A DNA stretch of 64,000 nt. It comes from Acinetobacter sp. C32I (lineage in GTDB: Bacteria > Pseudomonadota > Gammaproteobacteria > Pseudomonadales > Moraxellaceae). The notes beneath the pieces are model-generated. The model was not told the DNA's origin. It did no database searches and saw only the letters and a list, made by a program, of their open reading frames with translations. The stretch covers positions 2,542,001 to 2,606,000 of the forward strand of contig NZ_CP098480.1 in NCBI RefSeq assembly GCF_023702715.1, read 5' to 3'. The position numbers and the translations under genes are program-made. Shown here one piece after another: positions 35,924 to 45,775 of this stretch. Position 1 is the first letter of the stretch. Each line of letters starts with the position of its first letter.

Positions 35924-37135
35924 ATGACTCCGCAGCAAATTGACCTAGTAAAAGCCACTGTTCCTGTTTTGCGTGAAAATGGTGTCGCATTGACTGGATA
36001 CTTTTATAACCGCATGTTGGGTAATCATCCTGATTTAAAAGAAACCTTTAATATGGGGCATCAACGTAGCGGTGCGCAGGCGCAGGCCTTAGCAGGTGCT
36101 GTGTTGGCTTATGCAGAAAATATTGAAGATCCATCGGTACTTCTACCTGTAGTCGAAATGATTGCGCATAAACACGTGAGCTTGAATATCCAATCCCCTG
36201 ACTACGGCATTGTCGGTGAAAACCTCTTACACTCGATTAGTGAAGTCCTCAATATTTCAATGCAAGATCCATTGATTGGCGCATGGGCTGCGGCTTATGG
36301 CCAATTGGCTGATCTATTTATCAGTACTGAAAAAGCCATTTATGATCAACACCAACAAACCCAAGGCAGCTGGTTAGGCTGGCGTAATTTCAAAATCGCC
36401 AAAAAAGTGGTGGAAAGTGATGAGATCACCTCTTTCTATCTTGCACCTGTGGATGGCGGTGCATTACCACACTATGAAGCAGGTCAGTACATCTCAGTTC
36501 GCGTATTTGTACCCGAGTTGAATTTAAGACAACCGCGTCAATACACCCTATCAACGAGCCCACAGGCAGATTATTTACGTATCTCAGTAAAACGTGAAGA
36601 TGAAAAAGGCGAACTTGCAGGTGGCTGGGTATCTAGTACCTTACATGGCTTAGCTGAAGGCTCAGAAATTGAAGTCTCTGCACCAACAGGTAATTTCTAT
36701 CTGATCGATAGCAGCAAACGCAATGTCTTTATCAGTGGTGGTGTTGGTCTAACCCCAATGATTGCAATGTTGAACCAATTGGTGACTTTGGATATGCCGC
36801 AACCCGTGAATTTCATTCATGCCTGCCGCAGCAGCCAAGTACATGCCATGAAGCAACATATTCAGGAACTGAAAACCAAGTATCCACGTTTAAGTACATT
36901 TACGGCGTATGAGTTTCCACATGAAAATGACAGCCTTGGTGAAGACTACGATGTCGCTGGACGTTTAGATTTAAGCAGCATCGATGCTGCACTATTACCA
37001 AGCAACGCTGATTATTATTTATGTGGCCCAATGCCATTTATGGCAGCACAACATCAGGCACTGCTTGCTCGTGGTATTCCTGCTGCCAATATTCATAGTG
37101 AAGCCTTTGGTACAGGTGGCGTTAAACTCAGCTAA
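35924..37135 (+). CDS. hmp: Nitric oxide dioxygenase (flavohaemoglobin)
   Basis: The 403-residue protein has an N-terminal globin domain (to about residue 140) with haem ligand His84 and distal pocket Tyr28, then an FAD domain (PRQYTLSTSP at about residues 205-214) and an NAD(P) domain (FISGGVGLTPMIAML and YLCGPMPFM). It oxidises nitric oxide to nitrate with NAD(P)H and oxygen, in the cytoplasm. The palindrome directly upstream and the nsrR gene downstream show nitric-oxide-responsive control. Confidence 0.97.
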   Translation: MTPQQIDLVKATVPVLRENGVALTGYFYNRMLGNHPDLKETFNMGHQRSGAQAQALAGAVLAYAENIEDPSVLLPVVEMIAHKHVSLNIQSPDYGIVGENLLHSISEVLNISMQDPLIGAWAAAYGQLADLFISTEKAIYDQHQQTQGSWLGWRNFKIAKKVVESDEITSFYLAPVDGGALPHYEAGQYISVRVFVPELNLRQPRQYTLSTSPQADYLRISVKREDEKGELAGGWVSSTLHGLAEGSEIEVSAPTGNFYLIDSSKRNVFISGGVGLTPMIAMLNQLVTLDMPQPVNFIHACRSSQVHAMKQHIQELKTKYPRLSTFTAYEFPHENDSLGEDYDVAGRLDLSSIDAALLPSNADYYLCGPMPFMAAQHQALLARGIPAANIHSEAFGTGGVKLS

Positions 37136-37154
37136 TCCACACTGCATTTTGCAT

Positions 37155-37181
37155 AGGGCTAGTCTATGTTAGACTGGCCCT
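37155..37181 (+). terminator. Terminator-like hairpin after hmp
   Basis: AGGGCTAGTCTA (37155-37166) and TAGACTGGCCCT (37170-37181) form a 12-pair stem with one G-U pair and a TGT loop, followed by a short T-rich stretch. It separates hmp from nsrR; partial read-through would let nsrR be expressed with hmp. Confidence 0.65.
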
Positions 37182-37214
37182 TTCTATTTCAAGCAATCGA
37201 TTGAGTGAAACCAC

Positions 37215-37667
37215 ATGCAACTCAATAAATTTACCGATTATGCACTCAGAATTCTGATGTATGTCGCTCGTCCAAGTGATGTGCCGTATACCATTGCAGA
37301 TATCGCCCAAGACTTGCATGTGTCGCAAAACCATCTGGTCAAAGTCGTGCACTTCATGGGTAAGCAACACTGGATTGTCACGATTCGCGGTAAAGGTGGT
37401 GGCCTGCGCCTCAATCCGGAAGCCAAAAATCTGAAATTAGGTGCAATTGTCCGAACTTTACAAGGCAATCATCAAATTGTGGAATGCAATACCCCGCCCT
37501 GCGTTTTACGTTCACATTGCGGACTGAAAGGCATCTTGGATCAAGCACTCGAATGCTTTTATCAAAGTCTGGATCAATATACGCTTGGCGAAGTCGTACA
37601 ACAGGGTATTATTCCCTCTTCCACACGCTCAAATATCGATTTTTTAGAGCTGATTCAGAAAGCTTAA
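37215..37667 (+). CDS. nsrR: Nitric oxide-sensing repressor NsrR
   Basis: The 150-residue Rrf2-family protein has an N-terminal winged helix and three cysteines at positions 91, 96 and 102, the same numbers as the iron-sulfur ligands of E. coli NsrR. The cluster is destroyed by nitric oxide, relieving repression. It lies 79 bases after hmp, its most common target, and the palindrome before hmp is a good NsrR site. No separate NsrR palindrome is visible directly before nsrR. Confidence 0.93.
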   Translation: MQLNKFTDYALRILMYVARPSDVPYTIADIAQDLHVSQNHLVKVVHFMGKQHWIVTIRGKGGGLRLNPEAKNLKLGAIVRTLQGNHQIVECNTPPCVLRSHCGLKGILDQALECFYQSLDQYTLGEVVQQGIIPSSTRSNIDFLELIQKA

Positions 37668-37751
37668 ACATCGCATACAGATGAGGATTCGCACGAACGC
37701 CTCACATCCTTTATAATGGTCGTTGCTATTCCTATTCAAAAGTAAGCTTCT

Positions 37752-38528
37752 ATGCGTCGCAGTGAAAAATCGAAAGACACCAAAGCCAAACTCGCACCGA
37801 AACAAAAAATCAGTTATGAAAAAAAGACTGACCCTGCAATCACTGAATATGCAGTGCAGTCTTTAACTTGGTTGCGCCAAGCTGAATTTTTGATGAGTGC
37901 GCCGAAACTGGCTTTATGCGTAGAAGATACGGGTTATGAAATCGCATTTGCAGGCCGCTCCAATGCCGGTAAATCAAGTGCAATTAATACCTTAACCAAT
38001 CAAAAGCAACTGGCACGTGCCTCTAAAAAACCTGGTCGTACCCAAATGATCAACTTTTTTAGTTTGGGCAATCCTGACCAGCGCTTGGTCGATTTACCCG
38101 GTTATGGTTATGCGGCAGTTCCTGAAGCCATGAAAATTGTCTGGCAGAAAGAACTGGAAAATTATTTAATCCATCGTAAAAGCCTACAAGGTTTGGTCCT
38201 GTTGATGGATATTCGCCATCCGTTACAGCACTTTGACTTGATGATGTTGGAATGGGCACATTCACGTCATTTGTTCGTGCATATCCTGCTCACCAAAGCA
38301 GATAAGCTCAATCGTGGCCCTGCGAATAAAGTCTTGTTAGAAGTGAAACAGCAATTGAAGAAGATGAAACTGGATTTTTCGATTCAATTATTCTCTTCAC
38401 TCAATCGTATTGGCCTAGAAGAACTGGCCAGTGTGATGGCCGGCCGCCTGAATTTCACTCTGGAGCAACCTGCCGAATTTGACCTAAGTCAGATCCCTGA
38501 AGCCTCAGAAAGCGACATCCAAGAATAA
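37752..38528 (+). CDS. engB: Ribosome biogenesis GTPase YihA/YsxC
   Basis: The 258-residue GTPase has the G1 loop [10 protein letters not shown]2 KPGRTQ, G3 DLPGYG and G4 TKADK motifs of EngB, an essential GTPase for late assembly of the large ribosomal subunit. It has a basic 40-residue N-terminal extension and an acidic C-terminal tail, both longer than the core domain. It follows nsrR by 84 bases and has a probable terminator after it. Confidence 0.95.
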   Translation: MRRSEKSKDTKAKLAPKQKISYEKKTDPAITEYAVQSLTWLRQAEFLMSAPKLALCVEDTGYEIAFAGRSNAGKSSAINTLTNQKQLARASKKPGRTQMINFFSLGNPDQRLVDLPGYGYAAVPEAMKIVWQKELENYLIHRKSLQGLVLLMDIRHPLQHFDLMMLEWAHSRHLFVHILLTKADKLNRGPANKVLLEVKQQLKKMKLDFSIQLFSSLNRIGLEELASVMAGRLNFTLEQPAEFDLSQIPEASESDIQE

Positions 38529-38535
38529 AAAGTGC

Positions 38536-38561
38536 ATTTTATGCAACTTGATGCATAAAAT
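38536..38561 (+). terminator. Probable terminator after engB
   Basis: ATTTTATGCA (38536-38545) and TGCATAAAAT (38552-38561) are perfect arms around ACTTGA, followed by an AATTTTTAA stretch. The stem is AT-rich, so its strength is uncertain. Confidence 0.5.
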
Positions 38562-38657
38562 AATTTTTAATTGTCCCGAATTGCTAAACACAAACACTAG
38601 GTAGTTTTCATATACTGCTTAGTGTTGGTTCATTGCACTATCGATTAGGACTAAACG

Positions 38658-39602
38658 ATGAAATTACTATCATTTGTGAAGAACAAAGTTCTTGGTTCTT
38701 CGATTGACTATAAAATCCTCCCGCGCAAAGTAAAATTTGACTGGGAAAATACGCCAGTGGATTGGATTCCAAACCAACCTTTCGCCAGCTATTTTATTAA
38801 TGAAATTAACAATATTTTACCTGCTGGTGAGTTTTGGTTTTGCCGTTTATATAACAAAGTCCTTCCAAAAATTACCGATGAAAAATTAAAGCAAGACGTC
38901 CAAGCCTTTATTCGTCAGGAAGCAATGCATGCAGTTGCACATACCTCTGCCAATAAAGAATATTTGACGCAACGCAATATTGATATTCAGCGTAACCTCG
39001 ACATCATGGATTTCTTATTCACCAAGGTCTTGGCAGACAAGCCTTTCGATAAAGAAATTCCAAAAGCCCTGGAGCATCAGTGGGATTTATTCCGCTTGGG
39101 TGTGATTGCGACTGTTGAGCATATGACCTGTGTACTAGGCAAATATGCCCTGTATAACAAGCGTTGGGAAGAACTCGGTGCAGATCCAGAAATGATCGAT
39201 CTGATTAAATGGCATGGTTCTGAAGAAATCGAACATCGCACCGTGGCATTTGATCTTTACCGTCATTTGGGCGGTGGCTATATCGCCCGTTACTACATGA
39301 GTGTTGCTGTGATTATTGGTGTACTTGGCCTTTGGGTCGATGGTGCAGCACATATCATGAGCCAAGACCCTCGTTTTGCCGACAAGAAACCAAGTCTGTT
39401 TAAACCATGGATCTGGATTGAATGGTCGAAGATTGCATTAAAAGACGCGAAAATTTTGCCAGGCCCAGCATGGTTGGTTGCACAACAAATTGATTACCTC
39501 ATGCCGTGGTATGACCCTGTCAAAGAAGGCAATACCCAAGATGCTGTGAATTATCTAAATAATTCGCCTGCTGCAAAGCGTGCCTTGCAACAAGCCGCTT
39601 AA
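38658..39602 (+). CDS. Predicted metal-dependent hydrolase (PF10118-like)
   Basis: The 314-residue protein resembles the predicted metal-dependent hydrolase family of COG3687. It has three histidine/glutamate clusters of a carboxylate-bridged metal site: QEAMHAVAH, EHMT and WHGSEEIEHR, each about 60-70 residues apart in helices. The family has no proven substrate and may in fact be a ferritin-like diiron protein. The tail after residue 215 has a hydrophobic stretch. It stands alone between engB and a terminator shared with the symporter. Confidence 0.8.
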   Translation: MKLLSFVKNKVLGSSIDYKILPRKVKFDWENTPVDWIPNQPFASYFINEINNILPAGEFWFCRLYNKVLPKITDEKLKQDVQAFIRQEAMHAVAHTSANKEYLTQRNIDIQRNLDIMDFLFTKVLADKPFDKEIPKALEHQWDLFRLGVIATVEHMTCVLGKYALYNKRWEELGADPEMIDLIKWHGSEEIEHRTVAFDLYRHLGGGYIARYYMSVAVIIGVLGLWVDGAAHIMSQDPRFADKKPSLFKPWIWIEWSKIALKDAKILPGPAWLVAQQIDYLMPWYDPVKEGNTQDAVNYLNNSPAAKRALQQAA

Positions 39603-39613
39603 AGTTTAAAGAT

Positions 39614-39645
39614 AAAAAAAGCAGGAACTCTCTCCTGCTTTTTTT
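39614..39645. terminator. Bidirectional Rho-independent terminator
   Basis: AAAAAAAGCAGGA (39614-39626) pairs with TCCTGCTTTTTTT (39633-39645) around ACTCTC. It ends both the hydrolase gene and the convergent symporter gene. Confidence 0.88.
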
Positions 39646-39657
39646 ATGCCTATAAAA

Positions 39658-40917
39658 TTAACTAGACTCAGCTTCCGCCTGTTTCGCGTAACGATCAACC
39701 ACCACACTAATCATCATGTCACCTTGCACATTGACCACTGTACGTACGGTGTCTAAGACACGGTCAATCGGCAATAAAATCGCAATTGCCTCCGCAGGTA
39801 AACCAACTGACTGTAACACCATAATCATGGTGACCATCCCTGCACTTGGAATCCCCGGCGCACCTAAGGATGCGATCATGGCAGTCAAACAAACAATCAA
39901 CTGTTGGGTCAGGCTCAAATCCAGACCCATCAAATTGGCAATAAATAAAGCCGCCGCTGCTTCATAAAGTGCCGTACCATCCATATTCAGTTGTGTACCC
40001 AATGGGATCACAAAGCCAGCCGTTTGCGGACGCACACCCAAATTTTCCTGCGCACACTTCATACTCAGCGGCATGGTGGCAGAACTGGAACTGGTGGCAA
40101 AAGCTGTGACTAAGGCTGTTCGGGCGCCTCTAAAAAAGGTAATTGGATTCATCCGCCCAAAAATCCACAGCAAAGCAGGTAACACCACCGCCCCATGGAA
40201 AATGGTCGTACCGGTTACTACCGCAGCAAACTCAACCAAACGACTGAGTACCGACAAATCTTCGGTGGCAATTAACTTCGCCAAGAGTGCAAAAATTCCG
40301 ATCGGTGCCAGTTTCATGACCCAACCGACCAACATCATCATGATGTCAAAGAATTGCTGGCTGATGTTACGGACGAGACTAAAACGTTCGCCACCTTTGA
40401 CCAAGGCCACACCTAGAAATAAGGCAAACACCACCACAGCCAACACATTGCCTTCACTAAAGGCCTTAAATGGATTGATTAAGGTATTTTGAATAAAGGT
40501 GGTGACAAAACTTGATGGGGTTAAGGTATCTGGGGTTTGATGGCTATCCATTGCGGCTTGGAATAATTGAATATCCACCCCTTTACCGACCTCAAACAGA
40601 TGTGCACAGCTGATTCCCAGAATTAAAGCCAAGGTGGTAGTGGTCAAACAGCTTAAAGCGGTAATTTTCCAGACTCGACCAAATTGACCGCCCGCTTGCA
40701 AATTGGAAACCCCAACCACAATCGAACTAAAAATCAGTGGAATCAGCAACATTTTCAACAAACCAATGAAAATGCTACTTAAAATGCCCAGTCCATAAAG
40801 GCTGTGTTCAACAAATACCGTCTGCGGATAGGCCAGCAACAGAAAACCAAAGGCCACACCAAGCACAGCTGCAATTAAAATTTGTGTATTTAGATTCATT
40901 GTGAATGGATAAAACAT
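39658..40917 (-). CDS. Dicarboxylate/amino acid:cation symporter (GltP/DctA type)
   Basis: This 419-residue membrane protein has the DAACS signatures: the serine-rich re-entrant loop TSSSSATMPLSM and the NMDGTALYEAAAALFIA motif. The family imports glutamate, aspartate or C4-dicarboxylates with sodium or protons. About eight membrane segments and two re-entrant loops are expected. An internal ATG (MNLNTQ, 40899) is an alternative start; neither has a clear ribosome-binding site. The exact substrate is not predictable. Confidence 0.88.
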   Translation of the reverse strand: MFYPFTMNLNTQILIAAVLGVAFGFLLLAYPQTVFVEHSLYGLGILSSIFIGLLKMLLIPLIFSSIVVGVSNLQAGGQFGRVWKITALSCLTTTTLALILGISCAHLFEVGKGVDIQLFQAAMDSHQTPDTLTPSSFVTTFIQNTLINPFKAFSEGNVLAVVVFALFLGVALVKGGERFSLVRNISQQFFDIMMMLVGWVMKLAPIGIFALLAKLIATEDLSVLSRLVEFAAVVTGTTIFHGAVVLPALLWIFGRMNPITFFRGARTALVTAFATSSSSATMPLSMKCAQENLGVRPQTAGFVIPLGTQLNMDGTALYEAAAALFIANLMGLDLSLTQQLIVCLTAMIASLGAPGIPSAGMVTMIMVLQSVGLPAEAIAILLPIDRVLDTVRTVVNVQGDMMISVVVDRYAKQAEAESS

Positions 40918-40986
40918 TTTAACTTAGCCGTACTATGGCATGCTCATGTTGAAGAATCGAGCAATTTTTTGTCACATGCTTATGAT

Positions 40987-41013
40987 AAAAAAAGCCATCA
41001 GAATGATGGCTTT
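40987..41013 (-). terminator. Rho-independent terminator after tesB
   Basis: AAAGCCATCA (40991-41000) and TGATGGCTTT (41004-41013) are perfect arms around GAA, followed on the minus strand by a U run. Confidence 0.85.
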
Positions 41014-41029
41014 AGTGTTGATTCATTTT

Positions 41030-41902
41030 TCACTGCGTTTCGATTTCTCTGAGCCGAATCAAACCTTCTTGCACAGTGCTACACACCAGCTGTCCATTTT
41101 GCCACATTCGCCCAAAATTCAAGCCACGTGAGCTGGCACTAATGGTCGCTTCCATATCATAAAGCATCCATTCATCTGCACGCAGCGGACGATGGAAGTA
41201 AATGGTGTGGTCGATACTGGCACACTGTAAATTTGGAGAAATCCAAGACAGTCCATGTGGACGTAATGCTGTGGTCATTAAGGTAAAATCTGAGTAAAAC
41301 GCCACAATCGCCTGATGCAGCGAGATTTCATCTAAATCCACTGGAATCGCATCATGGGTCCGAATGTAATGTGCATAGAACGGCGCTTCTGGCTGCGGTT
41401 GAAACGGATTAATCAACTGAGTCGGTCTAATTTCTACATGACGCTCACGCATAAAACTGGCACGTACATTCTCTGGGACAAAATTAATCAGGCTTTCTTT
41501 CAGTTCGTTCTCAGACTTTAAGGTCTCTGGTTCAGGATACTCTGGCTCTTTATGTTGATAATTCAAGCCTTCTTCTGGATTGGCAAAAGAGACCATCGCA
41601 GAAAAAATGGTACGACCATGCTGAATCGCCCGAACTTGACGACTGGCAAAGCTTTTACCATCTCTGAGCGGATCAACTTCATAAATGATCGGTGCATTGA
41701 CATCGCCCCCATACAAGAAATAGGCATGTAAAGAATGTGCAGGACGATCCGTGGTATATGACGCGGCTCTTAATGCTTGTCCAAGCACCTGCCCACCGAA
41801 CACTCGCTTGCCTACCAAATTGCGGCTATTGCCTCGGAAAATATGTTCTTCCAACTTTTCCAGAGTCAACAGTTCTACCAATTCTTGAGTTAACGCATTC
41901 AT
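41030..41902 (-). CDS. tesB: Acyl-CoA thioesterase II
   Basis: The 290-residue protein has two hot-dog domains as in TesB, which hydrolyses medium- and long-chain acyl-CoA. The segment FGGQVLGQAL near residue 34 and SLHAYFLYGGDVNAPI are typical. The longest frame reaches 41989, but ATG 41902 has GGAAGG 9 bases upstream and starts MNALTQELVELL, so the extra 29 residues are not used. It is divergent from plsB and followed by a terminator. Confidence 0.93.
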   Translation of the reverse strand: MNALTQELVELLTLEKLEEHIFRGNSRNLVGKRVFGGQVLGQALRAASYTTDRPAHSLHAYFLYGGDVNAPIIYEVDPLRDGKSFASRQVRAIQHGRTIFSAMVSFANPEEGLNYQHKEPEYPEPETLKSENELKESLINFVPENVRASFMRERHVEIRPTQLINPFQPQPEAPFYAHYIRTHDAIPVDLDEISLHQAIVAFYSDFTLMTTALRPHGLSWISPNLQCASIDHTIYFHRPLRADEWMLYDMEATISASSRGLNFGRMWQNGQLVCSTVQEGLIRLREIETQ

Positions 41903-42179
41903 GTAATAGCCTTCCAACATCAATGAGGAGAGATCAACCAATCCATTCAGGGTTGATAATTTTGATTGTGCCACAAATTCAAATGACAATGGTCAGGATA
42001 AAATGATTCATCCGTCACGTTAATTGTATTTATAACCGCTAAAAATACGATTTTTAACGATAAAATCTACCAAATACGCTATATTTTGTCAGAAAATAAC
42101 ATACCGTTTCATGTAAGAATATCGCAGAATGTCGGGTTCAGCATGACTCGATGTCAGGATTATTATTTAGGAGTTTGTA

Positions 42180-44726
42180 ATGTCCAAGACTGGATTTGGT
42201 CAAATGTATCGCCAACTTTCGAGTAAGTTACTTGACCTTGTGGTAACCCCACATGTTCTTGGTGAAGTTCCTACAGAATCCACCACAGCAGAGCCAAACC
42301 CAACAGAATCAAATAAGCTGGTTTGCTATGTATTACAAAATTATTCGCGTAGTAATGCATTGGTGGTGGATGGTGAAACCCGCCGTCTAAACTTAAAGCC
42401 CGCCTTAGACCCACTGATTTTTGGGGCTTATCAAGAAAAAAATTCAGTCCTGTTCTTACATCATAACGAAAATAATTTTTTCAATACCCAAACCTTCCCA
42501 CCTCGCCTGTTACAGCTGGTCGAGGCACTTGAGCAACACCCAGAGGTTGATATTCAACTGGTTCCAGTGACGGTACTTTGGGGTCGTTCACCAGATAAAG
42601 AAGATTCTTGGTTCAAATTATTATTTTCAGATACATGGGCAACACCCGGTACCGTTAAACAACTCATGAATATTGGCTTACATGGTCGCCAATCGTATTT
42701 AGAGTTTCATGAGCCTCAATCATTACGTGAATTGGTAGATTATGCCAAGAGCAATCACCCCAATGTTTCACCAGCAACCTATATTGCAAGTTCATTAGAC
42801 ACCTATTTGGATCAGCAACGTGAAGTGGTGCTTGGCCCTGACTTATCAGACCGTCGCAATGTGATGCAATCGGTGGTGAAGTCTCCTGAGGTACAAGATG
42901 CCATTCGCCGCGAAAGCATTCAGCATAAAATCAGTATGCTCGAAGCTGAACGCCGTGCCATTGGCTATGTCAATGAAATCGTATCGGACTATTCAGCATC
43001 TGCGGTACGTTTTGCCGATATGGCCTTAACTCGTTTATGGACACAACTCTATGACGGCGTTGAAGTGCATAACTTCAGCACCGTACGCGAACTGGCCAAA
43101 GACTACGAAATCGTTTACACCCCATGTCACCGTAGCCATATCGACTATTTACTATTGTCTTATGTCATTTATAAACGCGGTTTGATGATTCCATATATTG
43201 CTGCAGGAGATAACTTAAACTTACCATTCGTAGGTCAGTTATTACGTGGTGGTGGTGCCTTCTTTATCCGCCGCTCTTTCCGTGGCAATGCCCTTTATAC
43301 TTCGGTATTTAAAGAATATCTGTACAGCATTTTATCGCGCAACACCCCAATCGAATACTTTATTGAAGGTGGTCGTTCTCGTACTGGTCGTTTGCTTCCG
43401 CCAAAAACAGGTATGCTGGCGATGACCATTCAAGGGCATTTACGTGGTCCAGCCAAACCGATCGTGTTTGTTCCTACCTACATTGGTTATGAGCGCCTGA
43501 TGGAAGGTTCGACCTATGTCGGTGAAATGCAAGGTAAACCGAAAGAAGCGGAATCGATTTTTGGTATCGTGAAAACCTTGCGTAAAATTGAACGTATCTT
43601 CGGAAAAGTACATGTCAACTTCGGTGAACCAGTCTTCTTAAATGACATTTTGAAGCAACAAGGCGCTGAAAATATTCAAGCTGATACTGCAAGTACCACA
43701 GAAATTTCCAATGTTGTGGCAAGCTCAGCCAATCTCATTTTAGAAAATATCAACCGTGCTGTGGTGATTAACCCAGTTTCACTGCTTTCTTTAATTTTAT
43801 TGGCAACCCCAAAACACACCTTAGATGAAGAAATTTGTGCCAAGCAACTCGATATCTACCGTGATTTAGCCACACAGCAACCTTATGATGAACGCACTCA
43901 AGTGACCTCATTATCAGGTAAAGAAATTATTGCTTATGGTCTAAAACTCAAGCTGATCAAACGTGTACAGCATGTTTTAGGCGATATTATTGCGATTGAA
44001 GATAATCAAGCGGTATTGCTGACCTACTTCCGCAACAATATTTTGCATGCCTTTGTCTTGCCATCCTTGGTGGCCTCACTGGTTGAGCACAATGGTAAAA
44101 TTCACAAGAATGATTTAAGTAATGTGATTCGTACCTTATATCCGTTCTTAAAAGCTGAATTATTCATGAAATGGGAAGCTGCTGACTTACAAAAGCAAAT
44201 TGATAGCTATATCAATGCTTTGGTTCAGATCGGTATTATCTTCCAAGATCATGAAGACAACCTATTTAGCCCAACACCAAACAGTGAAGAACATCAAAAA
44301 CTTGTGACCTTGGCGATGCCAGTGAAACAGAGTTTAGAGCGTTACTACATGACCCTTGCACTGATTACTCAACGTGGTTCAGGCAATATTTCAACCAAGC
44401 AAGTTGAAGAGTTGAGTCATTTATTGGGTCAACGTCTATCGGTGTTATATGAGTTCAACTCACCAGAGTTCTTCGATAAAGCCTTATTCCAAAGCTTTAT
44501 TAAAGTCCTTACTCAACAGAATTATATTCGTAACAATGAGCAAGGCCTCATTGAATACGATGATAATTTCAGTGAGATGGCCGCTGGTGCTCAACTGGTG
44601 TTAGATGAAACCACCTTACAAATGTTGCAGCACATCACCACCTTCAGCGATGAAGAGCTGGCTGAAGCATTAGAAGCCATGGCTTCACAACAGGCCAAAC
44701 GTCGCTTAAAACGCAAAAAATCTTAA
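42180..44726 (+). CDS. plsB: Glycerol-3-phosphate 1-O-acyltransferase
   Basis: At 848 residues this is the large membrane-associated PlsB, which makes the first acylation of phospholipid synthesis from sn-glycerol-3-phosphate and acyl-ACP or acyl-CoA. The HX4D motif is HRSHID (His317-Asp322), followed by the RRxFRG (IRRSFRGN) and YFIEGGRSRTGRLLPPK motifs. A good ribosome-binding site (AGGAG) precedes the start. It is a single gene with its own terminator. Confidence 0.96.
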   Translation: MSKTGFGQMYRQLSSKLLDLVVTPHVLGEVPTESTTAEPNPTESNKLVCYVLQNYSRSNALVVDGETRRLNLKPALDPLIFGAYQEKNSVLFLHHNENNFFNTQTFPPRLLQLVEALEQHPEVDIQLVPVTVLWGRSPDKEDSWFKLLFSDTWATPGTVKQLMNIGLHGRQSYLEFHEPQSLRELVDYAKSNHPNVSPATYIASSLDTYLDQQREVVLGPDLSDRRNVMQSVVKSPEVQDAIRRESIQHKISMLEAERRAIGYVNEIVSDYSASAVRFADMALTRLWTQLYDGVEVHNFSTVRELAKDYEIVYTPCHRSHIDYLLLSYVIYKRGLMIPYIAAGDNLNLPFVGQLLRGGGAFFIRRSFRGNALYTSVFKEYLYSILSRNTPIEYFIEGGRSRTGRLLPPKTGMLAMTIQGHLRGPAKPIVFVPTYIGYERLMEGSTYVGEMQGKPKEAESIFGIVKTLRKIERIFGKVHVNFGEPVFLNDILKQQGAENIQADTASTTEISNVVASSANLILENINRAVVINPVSLLSLILLATPKHTLDEEICAKQLDIYRDLATQQPYDERTQVTSLSGKEIIAYGLKLKLIKRVQHVLGDIIAIEDNQAVLLTYFRNNILHAFVLPSLVASLVEHNGKIHKNDLSNVIRTLYPFLKAELFMKWEAADLQKQIDSYINALVQIGIIFQDHEDNLFSPTPNSEEHQKLVTLAMPVKQSLERYYMTLALITQRGSGNISTKQVEELSHLLGQRLSVLYEFNSPEFFDKALFQSFIKVLTQQNYIRNNEQGLIEYDDNFSEMAAGAQLVLDETTLQMLQHITTFSDEELAEALEAMASQQAKRRLKRKKS

Positions 44727-44744
44727 CCTCCAAATTTTCAAGCC

Positions 44745-44770
44745 AAAAAGCAAACCTCGGTTTGCTTTTT
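44745..44770 (+). terminator. Rho-independent terminator after plsB
   Basis: AAAAAGCAAAC (44745-44755) and GTTTGCTTTTT (44760-44770) pair around CTCG with a T run after the stem. Confidence 0.88.
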
Positions 44771-44806
44771 TTATCTGCGGAATAAAGCAAATAAAGCCAT
44801 TACTGA

Positions 44807-45745
44807 CTATTCATGAAAGAATATGGCTAGTGCCTGAACATATTGCTGTATGGCCTGTTGCCCAATTCCTGTCATTGGTGCGTAGCCATCAAAACCATGA
44901 AAGCACCCAGGATACAAATGAAACTCAGTAGGAACACCTGCTTTTGCCAGTGCGGCTACATAATCCATTGTTTCATCTCTAAATGGATCTTGATCACCAA
45001 CACAAGTATACGTTGGAGGCAAACAACTATAATCTTTGGCTCTTGCAGGTGCAGCATAAGATGAAACATTTGGCACTGGCAGACCTCCCAGATACATAGC
45101 CCATGCACTTCGATTCGATTGCTCATTCCAGACTCGACTATCTTGAATTTCAGTACTGGATCGGGTCTGATGACGATCATCAATCATCGGATACAGTGGC
45201 ATCTGAAATGCGATCTTTGGCCCTCCACGATCTCGGGCCAGTAAACTAAGCGCAGCAGTTAAGCCACCCCCCGCACTTGCACCAACCACCGCAATTTTTT
45301 CAGCATCAATACCAAGTGCAGTTGCATTTTCAGAGAGCCAACACAAACTATCATAACAGTCTTCAAGTGCTGCAGGATAAGGATGTTCAGGCGCAAGCCG
45401 GTAATCGACAGCAATGACCTGGCAACCTGCTTCCAGCACAAAGCGCTCACAAAGACCTGCATCCATTTCTGCAGTTCCCATCACGTAACCACCACCATGA
45501 ATCCACAATACCGCGGGACTCGACTGCTGAACTGTTTTCGAACGGTAGATTAAAACTCGAATCTCTCGTCCACGATGTTGTGACGGAATCCACTGCTCTA
45601 GACATTCAACTTGTGGATGAGCTTGAAAGTCACCAATCAAATGATCTTTCAGGAACTGACGAATAGCCGGCATTTGTTCTGTACTAATCATTAGCTCAGG
45701 GAGTTGTTCCAATATAGGCTTTAATTCCTTATGAACATATCTCAT
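44807..45745 (-). CDS. HSL-family alpha/beta hydrolase (esterase/lactonase)
   Basis: The 312-residue enzyme has the oxyanion motif HGGGYVMG and the nucleophile elbow GASAGGG, the hallmark of the hormone-sensitive-lipase family, with a later Asp (DQDP) and His (CFHGFDGY) to complete the triad. It lies downstream of a Baeyer-Villiger monooxygenase and a short-chain dehydrogenase on the same strand, so it may open the ester or lactone that the monooxygenase makes. The ATG at 45745 has AAAGGA 9 bases upstream; the longer frame starts from a TTG without support. Confidence 0.88.
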   Translation of the reverse strand: MRYVHKELKPILEQLPELMISTEQMPAIRQFLKDHLIGDFQAHPQVECLEQWIPSQHRGREIRVLIYRSKTVQQSSPAVLWIHGGGYVMGTAEMDAGLCERFVLEAGCQVIAVDYRLAPEHPYPAALEDCYDSLCWLSENATALGIDAEKIAVVGASAGGGLTAALSLLARDRGGPKIAFQMPLYPMIDDRHQTRSSTEIQDSRVWNEQSNRSAWAMYLGGLPVPNVSSYAAPARAKDYSCLPPTYTCVGDQDPFRDETMDYVAALAKAGVPTEFHLYPGCFHGFDGYAPMTGIGQQAIQQYVQALAIFFHE

Positions 45746-45775
45746 GTAGTTCAATCCTTTGTCCAATACTATGAA